This document shows, in pieces, positions 16,086-24,378 of a stretch of DNA of 55,878 bases. The stretch comes from RGIG7450 sp045577655. GTDB lineage: Bacteria; Bacillota; Clostridia; RUG12999. Below the pieces are notes generated by a model. The model made no database searches. It was not told the DNA's origin and saw only the letters and a list, made by a program, of their open reading frames with translations. Both the position numbers and the translations under genes were made by a program. The stretch covers positions 1 through 55,878 of the forward strand of contig JAZNIU010000017.1 in NCBI GenBank assembly GCA_045577655.1, given 5' to 3'. Within the stretch, counting starts at the first letter, position 1, and the number at the start of each line of letters is the position of its first letter.

Positions 16086-17447
16086 ATGACATTAGAAGAA
16101 TACAAACAAGATATAAAAGGCAAAAAGGTTGCAGTTGTTGGTATTGGTGTCAGCAATATGCCGCTGATTGACTTTCTTTTGTCTTGCGGTGCAGAGGTTT
16201 TTGCGTGCGACAAAAACGAGAACATTGGTGAAAATGAAGAGTTGCTTCGAAGAAAAGGCGTTGAGCTAAAGCTTGGTGAAGCATATCTTGAAAACCTTGA
16301 TGCCGAAATTATATTTAAAACTCCCGGTATGAGACCGGACAACCCGGCACTTGTTTCCGCAAAGCAAAAGGGTGCTGAAATCACAAGTGAAATGGAACTG
16401 TTTTTTCAGCTTTGTCCTTGCAAAAAAATTGCAGTAACAGGCAGCGACGGAAAAACTACAACTACAACGCTGATATATAACATACTGACACAGGCGGGGT
16501 ATACTTGCCACCTGGGCGGTAACATCGGCAGGCCTCTTATCAGTGACATAGAAAAAATAAAACCCGATGATTTTGCAGTAGTTGAGCTTTCAAGCTTTCA
16601 GCTTTTTTCTATGAAAAAATCACCTGAAATTGCGGTTGTAACAAATGTTTCGCCAAATCATCTGGATTGGCACACCAATTATGATGAATATATTTTAGCC
16701 AAAAAGAATGTGTTTGCCTTCCAGGAAGAATCGGGGCTTCTGGTTGTGAATCATGACAACGACGTTTCTTTTTCCATGATGGAAGAAAGAAAAGGTGTCG
16801 GCAGATTTTTCAGCAGAAAAATGAAACCATTAAATGGTGCTTTTGCCGAAAATGGGGAAATTTTTATGTGCAACGCTGAAGAAACTGTGCGCATAATGAA
16901 TGAATCTGATATTAGAATTCCGGGAAAACATAACGTTGAAAATTATCTAGCGGCAATTGCTGCAGTTTATGATTATGTTTCGCCTGAAGATATAGCGTTT
17001 GTTGCAAAAAACTTTGGCGGAGTTGAACACAGAATAGAGTTTGTCCGTGAAATTGGCGGAATAAAATTCTACAATGATTCAATAGCGTCCAGTCCGACAA
17101 GGACAATAGCGGCACTTAATTCTTTTGACAAAAAACTTGTTTTGATTGCAGGCGGGTATGACAAAAAAATTCCGTTTGATGTGCTTGGAGAATATATCAA
17201 CAAAAAGGTTAAAGAACTTGTTCTTGTAGGACATACTTCCGAAAAAATCAAAAAAGCGGTTGTTGATGCGGGAAATAGTACAAAAATTACCCTTTGTGAT
17301 GAATTTGAACAAGCTGTTTTGTCTGCATATAACAAAGCCGAACCGGGCGATGTGGTGCTATTTTCACCTGCATGTGCATCTTTTGATTTGTTTAAAAATT
17401 TTATGGAACGCGGAAAAGCATTTAAAAATATAGTAAATAACATCTAA
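16086..17447 (+). CDS. murD: UDP-N-acetylmuramoylalanine--D-glutamate ligase
   Basis: About 453 residues. Adds D-Glu to UDP-MurNAc-L-Ala in peptidoglycan synthesis. The N-terminal nucleotide-binding domain starts KKVAVVGIGVSNMPL; the ATP P-loop is AVTGSDGKTTTT; the central domain has NVSPNHLDWH; the C-terminal domain carries NDSIASSPTRTIAAL and LIAGGYDKKIPF, which separates MurD from other Mur ligases. ATG at 16086 is preferred over an in-frame start at 16017 inside ireB. Ribosome site is weak (GGGTGG). Confidence 0.95.
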   Translation: MTLEEYKQDIKGKKVAVVGIGVSNMPLIDFLLSCGAEVFACDKNENIGENEELLRRKGVELKLGEAYLENLDAEIIFKTPGMRPDNPALVSAKQKGAEITSEMELFFQLCPCKKIAVTGSDGKTTTTTLIYNILTQAGYTCHLGGNIGRPLISDIEKIKPDDFAVVELSSFQLFSMKKSPEIAVVTNVSPNHLDWHTNYDEYILAKKNVFAFQEESGLLVVNHDNDVSFSMMEERKGVGRFFSRKMKPLNGAFAENGEIFMCNAEETVRIMNESDIRIPGKHNVENYLAAIAAVYDYVSPEDIAFVAKNFGGVEHRIEFVREIGGIKFYNDSIASSPTRTIAALNSFDKKLVLIAGGYDKKIPFDVLGEYINKKVKELVLVGHTSEKIKKAVVDAGNSTKITLCDEFEQAVLSAYNKAEPGDVVLFSPACASFDLFKNFMERGKAFKNIVNNI

Positions 17448-17458
17448 GGAGAAAAAAG

Positions 17459-19369
17459 ATGAAAGAAAAATTCTATATAACTACGGCCATTGCATATACT
17501 TCCAGAAAACCGCATATTGGCAATACTTATGAAATTGTTCTGACAGATGCAATTGCCCGCTACAAGAAAAAAAGGGGATATGATGTTTATTTTCTGACAG
17601 GTACAGACGAGCATGGACAGAAAATTCAGCAGGAGGCGGAGAAAAAAGGAATTACTCCGCAGGAATATGTTGACGGTGTTGCAGGAGAAATCCGTACAAT
17701 ATGGGACCTTATGAATACCACTTATGATAAATTCATAAGAACAACCGATGACTATCATGTTAAAGCTGTTCAGAAAATTTTCAAGAAGTTTTATGACCAG
17801 GGCGATATATATAAAAGCGAGTATGAGGGACATTATTGTGTTCCCTGTGAATCCTTTTTCACAGAAACACAGCTTGTAGACGGCAAATGTCCCGATTGCG
17901 GCAGAGAAGTTCAAAAAGCAAAAGAAGAGTCTTATTTCTTCAAGATGAGCAAATATCAGGACAAGCTCATGAAACACATTGAAGAAAACCCCGACTTTAT
18001 TCAGCCTGAATCCAGAAAAAATGAAATGGTAAACAATTTCTTAAAACCCGGACTTCAGGACCTTTGTGTTTCAAGAACATCTTTCACTTGGGGAATCCCC
18101 GTTGAATTTGACCCGGGACATGTTATTTATGTATGGATAGATGCTTTGTCAAACTATATAACTGCACTTGGTTATTCTCCCGATGAGCAGAGTGAACTTT
18201 TTGACAAATACTGGCCGGCAGATGTTCACGTTATAGGCAAAGATATTTTAAGATTCCACACAATTTACTGGCCGATTATGCTTATGGCGCTGGGGCTTCC
18301 GCTTCCCAAAAAAGTTTTTGGTCATCCGTGGCTTTTGTCGGGTGAAGACAAAATGAGCAAATCCAAAGGTAATGTTATTTATGCAGATGACCTTGCAGAC
18401 CTTTTCGGAGTGGATGCAGTAAGACACTATCTGCTCAGCGAAATGCCCTATGCAAACGACGGTACAATAACTTACGAAAATATAATTGCACGTTTTAATT
18501 CAGAACTTGCAAACACTCTCGGAAACCTTGTTAACAGAACAGTTTCTATGACAAACAAATATTTTGACGGCAAAATATTTAAACCGGAAAAACTTACACA
18601 GCTTGACGAAGAGCTTAAAAATGCTGCCCTTCTGGCAGTTAAAAATGTTGAAACTGCGATGGACAGCTACAAAACTGCCGACGCACTTGAAGCTATTTTT
18701 GTGTTTGCCCGTCGTTGCAATAAATATATTGACGAAACAACACCATGGGTTCTTGCAAAAGATGAAGCAGGCAAGGAAAGACTTAAAACCGTTCTTTATA
18801 ATCTTATCGAAGGTTTAAGATTTATTGCTGTTATGATTGAACCGTTCATGCCCGAAACAACCGGTAAAATACTTGAGCAGATAGGTTCGGACGAAAATAC
18901 ATGGGAAAGTCTTTCTGTGTTTGGAGAGCAGGAAGACCGTCAGGTTGGTGAGCAACAGGCACTTTTTGCAAGAATTGATGAAAAAGTTATGCTTGAAAAA
19001 ATTGCTGAAATGAACAAACCTGCAGCAGTAGAACTTAACCTTAAACCTGAAATTACAATAGAAGATTTTGCTAAAATTGATTTAAGAGCAGCAAAAGTTG
19101 TTGCAGCAGAAAAAGTTGAAAAAGCAAACAAACTCTTAAAGCTTACTCTTGACCTTGGTGGAAACGAGAGACAAATTGTGTCCGGAATTGCAGAAGGATA
19201 TACTCCTGAAACAATTATAGGAAAAACAATTATTGTAATAGCAAATCTCAAACCGGCAAAAATAAGAGGAATTGAGTCAAACGGAATGCTTCTTGCTGCC
19301 GATGGCGAAAAAGCTCCTGTTATCTGTGTTCTTGACGGAGATGTTCCGAGCGGTACGGTTATAGGTTAA
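17459..19369 (+). CDS. metG: methionyl-tRNA synthetase
   Basis: 636-residue class I synthetase. The HIGH-type motif is PHIGN near residue 17, the zinc knuckle has CVPC and CPDC near 123-145, and KMSKSKGNV is near 297. The last 110 residues form the tRNA-binding EMAP domain (IEDFAKIDLRAAKVV onwards), present in many Firmicutes MetRS. It starts 11 nt after murD with AAGGAG as ribosome site and is followed by tatD, a common clostridial pair. Confidence 0.97.
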   Translation: MKEKFYITTAIAYTSRKPHIGNTYEIVLTDAIARYKKKRGYDVYFLTGTDEHGQKIQQEAEKKGITPQEYVDGVAGEIRTIWDLMNTTYDKFIRTTDDYHVKAVQKIFKKFYDQGDIYKSEYEGHYCVPCESFFTETQLVDGKCPDCGREVQKAKEESYFFKMSKYQDKLMKHIEENPDFIQPESRKNEMVNNFLKPGLQDLCVSRTSFTWGIPVEFDPGHVIYVWIDALSNYITALGYSPDEQSELFDKYWPADVHVIGKDILRFHTIYWPIMLMALGLPLPKKVFGHPWLLSGEDKMSKSKGNVIYADDLADLFGVDAVRHYLLSEMPYANDGTITYENIIARFNSELANTLGNLVNRTVSMTNKYFDGKIFKPEKLTQLDEELKNAALLAVKNVETAMDSYKTADALEAIFVFARRCNKYIDETTPWVLAKDEAGKERLKTVLYNLIEGLRFIAVMIEPFMPETTGKILEQIGSDENTWESLSVFGEQEDRQVGEQQALFARIDEKVMLEKIAEMNKPAAVELNLKPEITIEDFAKIDLRAAKVVAAEKVEKANKLLKLTLDLGGNERQIVSGIAEGYTPETIIGKTIIVIANLKPAKIRGIESNGMLLAADGEKAPVICVLDGDVPSGTVIG

Positions 19370-19382
19370 TTGGAGAAAAGAT

Positions 19383-20150
19383 ATGTTATTTGATTCACAT
19401 TGTCATGTTGATGACGACAAATTTAATGAGGACAGAGAAGACCTCTTATCCACCCTGCCAAAACAAGGGATAGACTATATAATGAACATTGGCGCCGATA
19501 TGGAGTCTTCGCGTAAAGCGGTTGTACTTGCCAAAAAGTATCCCTATATCTATGCTTCCGTTGGTGTTCATCCCAGCGAAACAACAAATCTTTCCGAAAA
19601 GGATATGGACGAGCTTGCATTGCTTGCTACAGAACCAAAGGTTAAAGCAATTGGCGAAATTGGTCTTGACTATCATTATCCGGATACCAACAAAGAAATG
19701 CAGCATAAGTGGTTCAACCGTCAGATGGAACTTGCCATGGACCTTGGTATGCCGTTTATAATTCATGACCGTGAATCGCATTTCGATTGCATGGAAATTT
19801 TAAAGCGGTTTGATACAAAGAAAACGGGCGGGGTTATGCACTGTTTCTCGGGTAGTGTTGAAATGGCAAGAGAAGTTATTAAAATGGGTATGCACATTTC
19901 TTTTGCAGGTCCGATAACCTATAAGAATGCGGAAAAAGCCGTTAAGGTTGCTATGGAAATACCTATAGAGCACATTCTCATAGAAACAGACAGTCCTTAT
20001 CTTGCACCAACTCCAAAAAGGGGAGAAAGAAACAATCCGGCATATGTTCGGTTTGTTGCTGAAAAGCTTGCTGAGATTAAAAATATGCCTTTTGAAAAGG
20101 TTTGCGAGATAACAAAAGAAAATGCCAAGAATTTATTTGGTATTTTATAA
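19383..20150 (+). CDS. tatD: TatD-family metal-dependent hydrolase
   Basis: 255 residues with the TatD signatures: DSHCHVDD at the start (metal His pair), ASVGVHPSET, IGEIGLDYHYP, PFIIHDRES, GVMHCFSGS and LIETDSPYLAP. Members are 3'-5' DNA/RNA exonucleases or D-aminoacyl-tRNA hydrolases. It lies 13 nt after metG, as in many Firmicutes. Confidence 0.94.
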   Translation: MLFDSHCHVDDDKFNEDREDLLSTLPKQGIDYIMNIGADMESSRKAVVLAKKYPYIYASVGVHPSETTNLSEKDMDELALLATEPKVKAIGEIGLDYHYPDTNKEMQHKWFNRQMELAMDLGMPFIIHDRESHFDCMEILKRFDTKKTGGVMHCFSGSVEMAREVIKMGMHISFAGPITYKNAEKAVKVAMEIPIEHILIETDSPYLAPTPKRGERNNPAYVRFVAEKLAEIKNMPFEKVCEITKENAKNLFGIL

Positions 20151-20158
20151 AAAAACAC

Positions 20159-20187
20159 TTGAAATAATATATAATAAGTAGTAAAAT
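20159..20187 (+). promoter_or_regulatory. promoter of fba
   Basis: TTGAAA (20159-20164), a 17-nt spacer and TAAAAT (20182-20187). A second TATAAT lies inside the spacer at 20170-20175. The pgk promoter has the same three blocks at the same spacing. Confidence 0.7.
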
Positions 20188-20222
20188 ATTATAAGAAAAT
20201 AATAAAAAGGAGATATATTATT

Positions 20223-21152
20223 ATGCCACTTGTTACAACAAAAGAAATGTTTAAAAAGGCTTACGAAGGCGGCTATGCTATTGGTGCTTTCAACGTGAAC
20301 AACATGGAAATTGTTCAGGGTATCACCGAAGCTGCTCAGGAAGCAAATTCACCAATCATTCTTCAGGTTTCTGCAGGCGCAAGAAAATATGCGAAACATG
20401 AATATCTTATGAAGCTTGTTGAAGCTGCAGTTGCTGATACAGGTATTCCGATAGCTCTTCACCTTGACCACGGTGACAGCTTTGAAATTTGTAAATCATG
20501 TATCGACGGCGGTTTTACCTCTGTTATGATAGACGGTTCAAAATATTCTTTTGAAGAAAATATTGAACTTACAAAAAAAGTTGTTGACTATGCACATGCT
20601 CACGGTGTTGTTGTTGAAGGCGAACTTGGCAAACTTGCAGGCGTTGAGGACGATGTGAATGTTAAACCTGAAGATTCTTCCTACACAAAACCGGAAGAAG
20701 TTGAAGAGTTTGTTAAAAGAACAGGTGTTGACTCGCTTGCTATTGCTATAGGAACAAGCCACGGCGCTTTCAAATTCACAGGCGAAGCAAAACTCAGATT
20801 TGACATTTTAGAAGAGGTTGGCAAAAGACTTCCTCAGTTCCCGATAGTACTTCATGGTGCATCTTCTGTTTCCCAGGAATATGTTGAAATGATCAACACT
20901 TATGGCGGAAATATGCCCGGTGCGCAGGGTGTTCCCGAATCAATGCTCCGTCAGGCAGCAAAAATGGCTGTATGTAAAATCAACATTGACTCTGACATAA
21001 GACTTGCAATGACAGGTACAGTAAGAAAATATCTGCACGAGCATCCTGATCATTTTGACCCGCGTCAGTATCTCGCGGTTGCAAGAACAAGCATAAAAGA
21101 AATGGTTAAACACAAAATTGTTGACGTTCTTGGCAGTGATAATACTCTTTAA
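20223..21152 (+). CDS. fba: class II fructose-1,6-bisphosphate aldolase
   Basis: 309 residues, zinc-dependent aldolase of glycolysis. Conserved blocks: GAFNVNNMEIVQGI near the start, the zinc His region HLDHGDSF, GFTSVMIDGS, EGELGKLAGVEDDV, GTSHGAF, VLHGASSV and the phosphate-binding NIDSDIRLAMT. Strong ribosome site AAGGAG. It is a single-gene unit between its own promoter and a terminator, apart from the pgk-tpiA-gpmI-eno operon on the other strand. Confidence 0.96.
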   Translation: MPLVTTKEMFKKAYEGGYAIGAFNVNNMEIVQGITEAAQEANSPIILQVSAGARKYAKHEYLMKLVEAAVADTGIPIALHLDHGDSFEICKSCIDGGFTSVMIDGSKYSFEENIELTKKVVDYAHAHGVVVEGELGKLAGVEDDVNVKPEDSSYTKPEEVEEFVKRTGVDSLAIAIGTSHGAFKFTGEAKLRFDILEEVGKRLPQFPIVLHGASSVSQEYVEMINTYGGNMPGAQGVPESMLRQAAKMAVCKINIDSDIRLAMTGTVRKYLHEHPDHFDPRQYLAVARTSIKEMVKHKIVDVLGSDNTL

Positions 21153-21161
21153 TAAAAAAAT

Positions 21162-21188
21162 AAAAGCTGAGCAAATTGCTCAGCTTTT
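21162..21188. terminator. bidirectional terminator between fba and the chromate transporter genes
   Basis: AAAAGCTGAGCAA (21162-21174) and TTGCTCAGCTTTT (21176-21188) form a strong stem with A and T tracts on the two sides, suiting both converging transcripts. Confidence 0.85.
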
Positions 21189-21200
21189 TTTATATCATTT

Positions 21201-21758
21201 TTAAAAAGAAAACAGTGCACCAACAAGTCCGCCAAGTGCAATATAGAAAATGGGGTGTAGTTTTATTTTGTTGGTAAGAATAAGCATAATAACAAAGAAA
21301 ACAGATGCTTTGACGTTTAAACTGAATAAACTTAAATCACTGATTGAATCGCTGCCAAATAGTGCAATTAAGAATATTCCCAGGCCGGCAGATGAAATCA
21401 TACCAAGAACAACAGGTCGAATAGAGTAGAATGCATTTTTTACAAGTGTGTTTTCTTTGAATTTTGCAAACACGCCCGCTACAATCAAAATAATTATTAT
21501 TGATGGGCAAATAAGCCCCATTGTCGCAGTAATTCCACCCAAAATTCCGGTTGCGTTAATTCCGGCATATGTTGCCATATTAACGCCAATAGGACCGGGC
21601 GTTGCTTCGGCAACCGCTATCATATCTCCCAGAATTTCTTTTGTAAACCATGTGTATTTTTCGGTTAGTTCGTATAAAAATGGAATTGTTGCAAGTCCGC
21701 CGCCGACGGCAAACAGACCTATTTTAAAATATTCAAGAAAAAGAGTTAAATATATCAT
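21201..21758 (-). CDS. chromate transporter, half-size CHR protein (second of pair)
   Basis: 185 residues, mostly membrane segments. The CHR domain shows FFKIGLFAVGGGLATIPFL-like and AEATPGPIGVNMATYAGI blocks. Half-size CHR proteins act as heterodimers, and a second half-size gene lies directly upstream; the two overlap by 4 nt (ATGA). Family members export chromate or sulfate-like anions; the physiological substrate here is not shown. Confidence 0.88.
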   Translation of the reverse strand: MIYLTLFLEYFKIGLFAVGGGLATIPFLYELTEKYTWFTKEILGDMIAVAEATPGPIGVNMATYAGINATGILGGITATMGLICPSIIIILIVAGVFAKFKENTLVKNAFYSIRPVVLGMISSAGLGIFLIALFGSDSISDLSLFSLNVKASVFFVIMLILTNKIKLHPIFYIALGGLVGALFSF

Positions 21759-22294
21759 GACTTTTTCCTCTCTTTCTTATAAAGCAGTCCGATGCAGGTT
21801 GAAAGTATAACCAGAATGATTGGCGAAACAGAAAGTATAAAGGAAAGCACAAATGAAACAATGGCAAGTGATATTGTGAATTTGTCCGAAAGTACTTTTT
21901 TTGCCATTGTGTAAACAGCGTTAAAAATAAAAACGGAAACAACAACTCTTATGCCGCTAAGTGCATGACCTACCACTTCATACTGAGAAAAGTTCTTGAT
22001 AAAGAGTGCAAGAATTGAAATTATGATTATAGGCACAAAAATAATGCCGAGTGTAGCAACAATTCCGCCAATTACACCTTTACGTTTATATCCGATAAAT
22101 GTTGCAGTGTTTACGGCAATTATTCCCGGAGTACACTGACCAATGGCATAATAGTCTAAAAGTTCGTCTTCTTCAACCCAATTTTTTTTATCGACAAGCT
22201 CTTGCTTCAAAATGGGAAGCATGGCAATTCCACCGCCAAAAGTTATTGCTCCAATTTTTGCAAAAGTGAAAAACAGAGTCCAGAGTTCTCTCAA
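21755..22294 (-). CDS. chromate transporter, half-size CHR protein (first of pair)
   Basis: About 179 residues, with FAKIGAITFGGGIAMLPIL near the N-terminus and IGQCTPGIIAVNTATFIGY. It is the first gene of the pair and overlaps the second by 4 nt. TTG with first base at 22294 is chosen because AAAGGAAG lies about 7 nt upstream; the TTG at 22312 precedes that site. It shares its promoter region with the divergent rubrerythrin gene. Confidence 0.88.
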   Translation of the reverse strand: MRELWTLFFTFAKIGAITFGGGIAMLPILKQELVDKKNWVEEDELLDYYAIGQCTPGIIAVNTATFIGYKRKGVIGGIVATLGIIFVPIIIISILALFIKNFSQYEVVGHALSGIRVVVSVFIFNAVYTMAKKVLSDKFTISLAIVSFVLSFILSVSPIILVILSTCIGLLYKKERKKS

Positions 22295-22330
22295 AACCGG
22301 TCTTCCTTTCAATAGAATTTTACTGTAAAA

Positions 22331-22359
22331 ATTATACTATATAAGAATATTTTTGTCAA
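22331..22359 (-). promoter_or_regulatory. consensus promoter of the chromate transporter pair
   Basis: On the minus strand: TTGACA (22359-22354), 17-nt spacer, TATAAT (22336-22331). Its -35 box overlaps the -35 box of the rubrerythrin promoter. Confidence 0.88.
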
Positions 22360-22382
22360 CAAATAGTCAACGTATGTATAAT
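22353..22382 (+). promoter_or_regulatory. promoter of rubrerythrin
   Basis: TTGTCA (22353-22358), 18-nt spacer, TATAAT (22377-22382). The -35 is shared in position with the divergent promoter. Confidence 0.75.
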
Positions 22383-22423
22383 ATTTTTCACGTGAGAAAA
22401 AATATTTAAAAGGAGGAGATAAT

Positions 22424-23014
22424 ATGAATTTCAAAGAAAGTAAAACAAAAGAAAACTTAATGCGTGCATTTGCCGGAGAGTCGCAGGCAAGAAACCGTTA
22501 CACATTTGCGGCATCTGTTGCAAAGAAAAACAATCTGTATGTAATTGAAAGTGTGTTTAATTATACTGCAGGTCAGGAAAAAGAACATGCCGAAGTATTC
22601 TATAATCTGTTAAGTGAGTGTGCAGGCGAAACAATTGAAATTGACGGCACATATCCCGTGGATATTGACAACAATGTTGCAGGACTTTTAAAAAGTGCGG
22701 TACACAACGAAATGGAAGAATATGAAGATGTTTATAAATCTTTTGCAAACACTGCAAGAGATGAAGGGTTTGAAAACATTGCAATTAAATTTGAAATGAT
22801 TGCAGAAATAGAAAAAACACATGCTGAAAGATTTAAAAAGTTTTTGACGCTGCTTGAAAATGACAAACTGTTTCTTGACGAAACAAAAACAAAATGGATT
22901 TGTCTTAACTGCGGTCATATTTCGGAAACAAAAGGCGCTCCTGAAATTTGTCCTGTTTGTGACCATAACAAAGGATATTTTATCAGACACGGTCAGTCGC
23001 CGTACGAAAGCTAA
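22424..23014 (+). CDS. rbr: rubrerythrin
   Basis: 196 residues. The ferritin-like diiron domain shows FAGESQARNRYTFAA and GQEKEHAEVF with Glu and His ligands and a second EMIAEIEKTHAERF; the C-terminal rubredoxin domain has CLNCGH and CPVCDH for one iron. Rubrerythrin reduces hydrogen peroxide in anaerobes. Ribosome site AAAGGAGGAG. Single-gene unit with its own promoter and terminator. Confidence 0.96.
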   Translation: MNFKESKTKENLMRAFAGESQARNRYTFAASVAKKNNLYVIESVFNYTAGQEKEHAEVFYNLLSECAGETIEIDGTYPVDIDNNVAGLLKSAVHNEMEEYEDVYKSFANTARDEGFENIAIKFEMIAEIEKTHAERFKKFLTLLENDKLFLDETKTKWICLNCGHISETKGAPEICPVCDHNKGYFIRHGQSPYES

Positions 23015-23045
23015 AAAAAGGTGTAAAAATTTTTACACCTTTTTT
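23014..23045. terminator. bidirectional terminator between rubrerythrin and eno
   Basis: Perfect 32-nt palindrome: an A tract, GGTGTAAAAA, TTTTTACACC and a T tract. It overlaps the last bases of both converging genes. Confidence 0.88.
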
Positions 23046-24330
23046 ATATTGAATAAAACTTTGCTTTCTCGCCGAGTTCTTCTTCTATTCTTAAAAGTCT
23101 GTTGTATTTGGCACATCTTTCACTACGGGAGGGAGCACCTGTTTTTATCTGTCCCGATCCTAAAGCAACGGCAATGTCTGCAATGGTTGTGTCTTCTGTT
23201 TCACCGCTTCTATGAGAGATTATACTCTTATATTTGTTTTTGTGTGCCAGGTCGACAGCATCAAGCGTTTCAGTCAGTGTGCCTATTTGGTTTACTTTAA
23301 CTAAAATCGCATTTCCGCATGATAAATCAATTCCGGTTTTAAGTCTTTTAGAATTTGTAACAAAAAGATCGTCTCCAACAAGCTGAATTTTTTTGCCAAG
23401 TCGCTCGGTTAAAACTTTCCAACCGTCCCAGTCTTCTTCGGCAAGACCGTCTTCAATTGAAATGACGGGATGTTTTTCGCACAAAGAAGATAAATATTCT
23501 ATCATTTGCTCACGTGTTTTAAATTCGCCGCTTTTCCAGAACAAATATCCGTCTTTTCCGCTTGTTTTTGCTTCCTCAAACATCTCGGTTGATGCAACAT
23601 CAAGGGCAATTTTTATGTCTTTTCCCCATACATATTTTGCTTTTTCGGTGGCTTCGGCAATAAGTTCAATGGCTTCTTCGTCCGATGAAAGATTTGGAGC
23701 AAACCCACCTTCGTCACCAACGGCAGTAGAAAGCCCCTTTTTCTTTAAAACTGTTTTAAGACTGTGAAAAATCTCTGAACAGCATCTCAGGCAAGAAGAA
23801 AAATTGTGAGAAGCAGAGGGAACAATCATAAATTCCTGAATGCTTAAATTGTTGTCAGAATGTTTGCCGCCATTTAAAATATTCATCATAGGAACAGGGA
23901 GAATATGTGCATTTGTTCCGCCGATATAGTTGTAAAGACTTGTGCCGAGCGAAAGTGCTGCTGCTCTTGCACAGGCAAGAGAAACTGCCAAAATGGCATT
24001 TGCGCCTAAATTTGATTTGTTTTCTGTTCCGTCAAGTGAAATCATTTTACTGTCAATCAGGGATTGGTCAAGCACATTCATTCCAACGATGTTTTTTGCT
24101 ATAATCATATTGATATTATCGACCGCTTTTTTAACGCCCTTGCCTAAAAAAGCATTTCCGTTGTCTCGAAGTTCAACCGCTTCAAAAGCACCGGTAGAAG
24201 CACCTGAAGGGACAGAAGCTCTGCCCACTGCACCGGTTTCTGTGCAAACATCTGCTTCAACAGTCGGAATACCCCTGGAATCAAGTATTTGTCTGGCAAA
24301 AACATGTGTTATTTTAATTTTTCTGAACAT
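23044..24330 (-). CDS. eno: enolase
   Basis: About 428 residues, 2-phosphoglycerate dehydratase of glycolysis. Blocks: ARQILDSRGIPTVE, GRASVPSGASTGAFEA, GDEGGFAPNL with catalytic Glu, and ILVKVNQIGTLTETL near the C-terminus; SHRSGETEDTTIAD is the usual active-site loop. ATG with first base at 24330 is chosen because AAAGGAG lies just upstream; the longer frame from 24348 starts inside that ribosome site. It is the last gene of the operon. The ribosome site is inside a perfect palindrome. Confidence 0.97.
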   Translation of the reverse strand: MFRKIKITHVFARQILDSRGIPTVEADVCTETGAVGRASVPSGASTGAFEAVELRDNGNAFLGKGVKKAVDNINMIIAKNIVGMNVLDQSLIDSKMISLDGTENKSNLGANAILAVSLACARAAALSLGTSLYNYIGGTNAHILPVPMMNILNGGKHSDNNLSIQEFMIVPSASHNFSSCLRCCSEIFHSLKTVLKKKGLSTAVGDEGGFAPNLSSDEEAIELIAEATEKAKYVWGKDIKIALDVASTEMFEEAKTSGKDGYLFWKSGEFKTREQMIEYLSSLCEKHPVISIEDGLAEEDWDGWKVLTERLGKKIQLVGDDLFVTNSKRLKTGIDLSCGNAILVKVNQIGTLTETLDAVDLAHKNKYKSIISHRSGETEDTTIADIAVALGSGQIKTGAPSRSERCAKYNRLLRIEEELGEKAKFYSI

Positions 24331-24334
24331 AAAA

Positions 24335-24362
24335 AATACTCCTTTCATATGAAAGGAGTATT
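24335..24362 (-). repeat. perfect 28-nt palindrome containing the eno ribosome binding site
   Basis: The two 14-nt halves (24335-24348 and 24349-24362) are exact reverse complements. In the operon mRNA one arm holds ACTCCTTT and the other the eno ribosome site AAAGGAGT, so a stem of up to about 12 bp would hide it. Confidence 0.85.
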
Positions 24363-24378
24363 CCCAAAAAATTAAATT

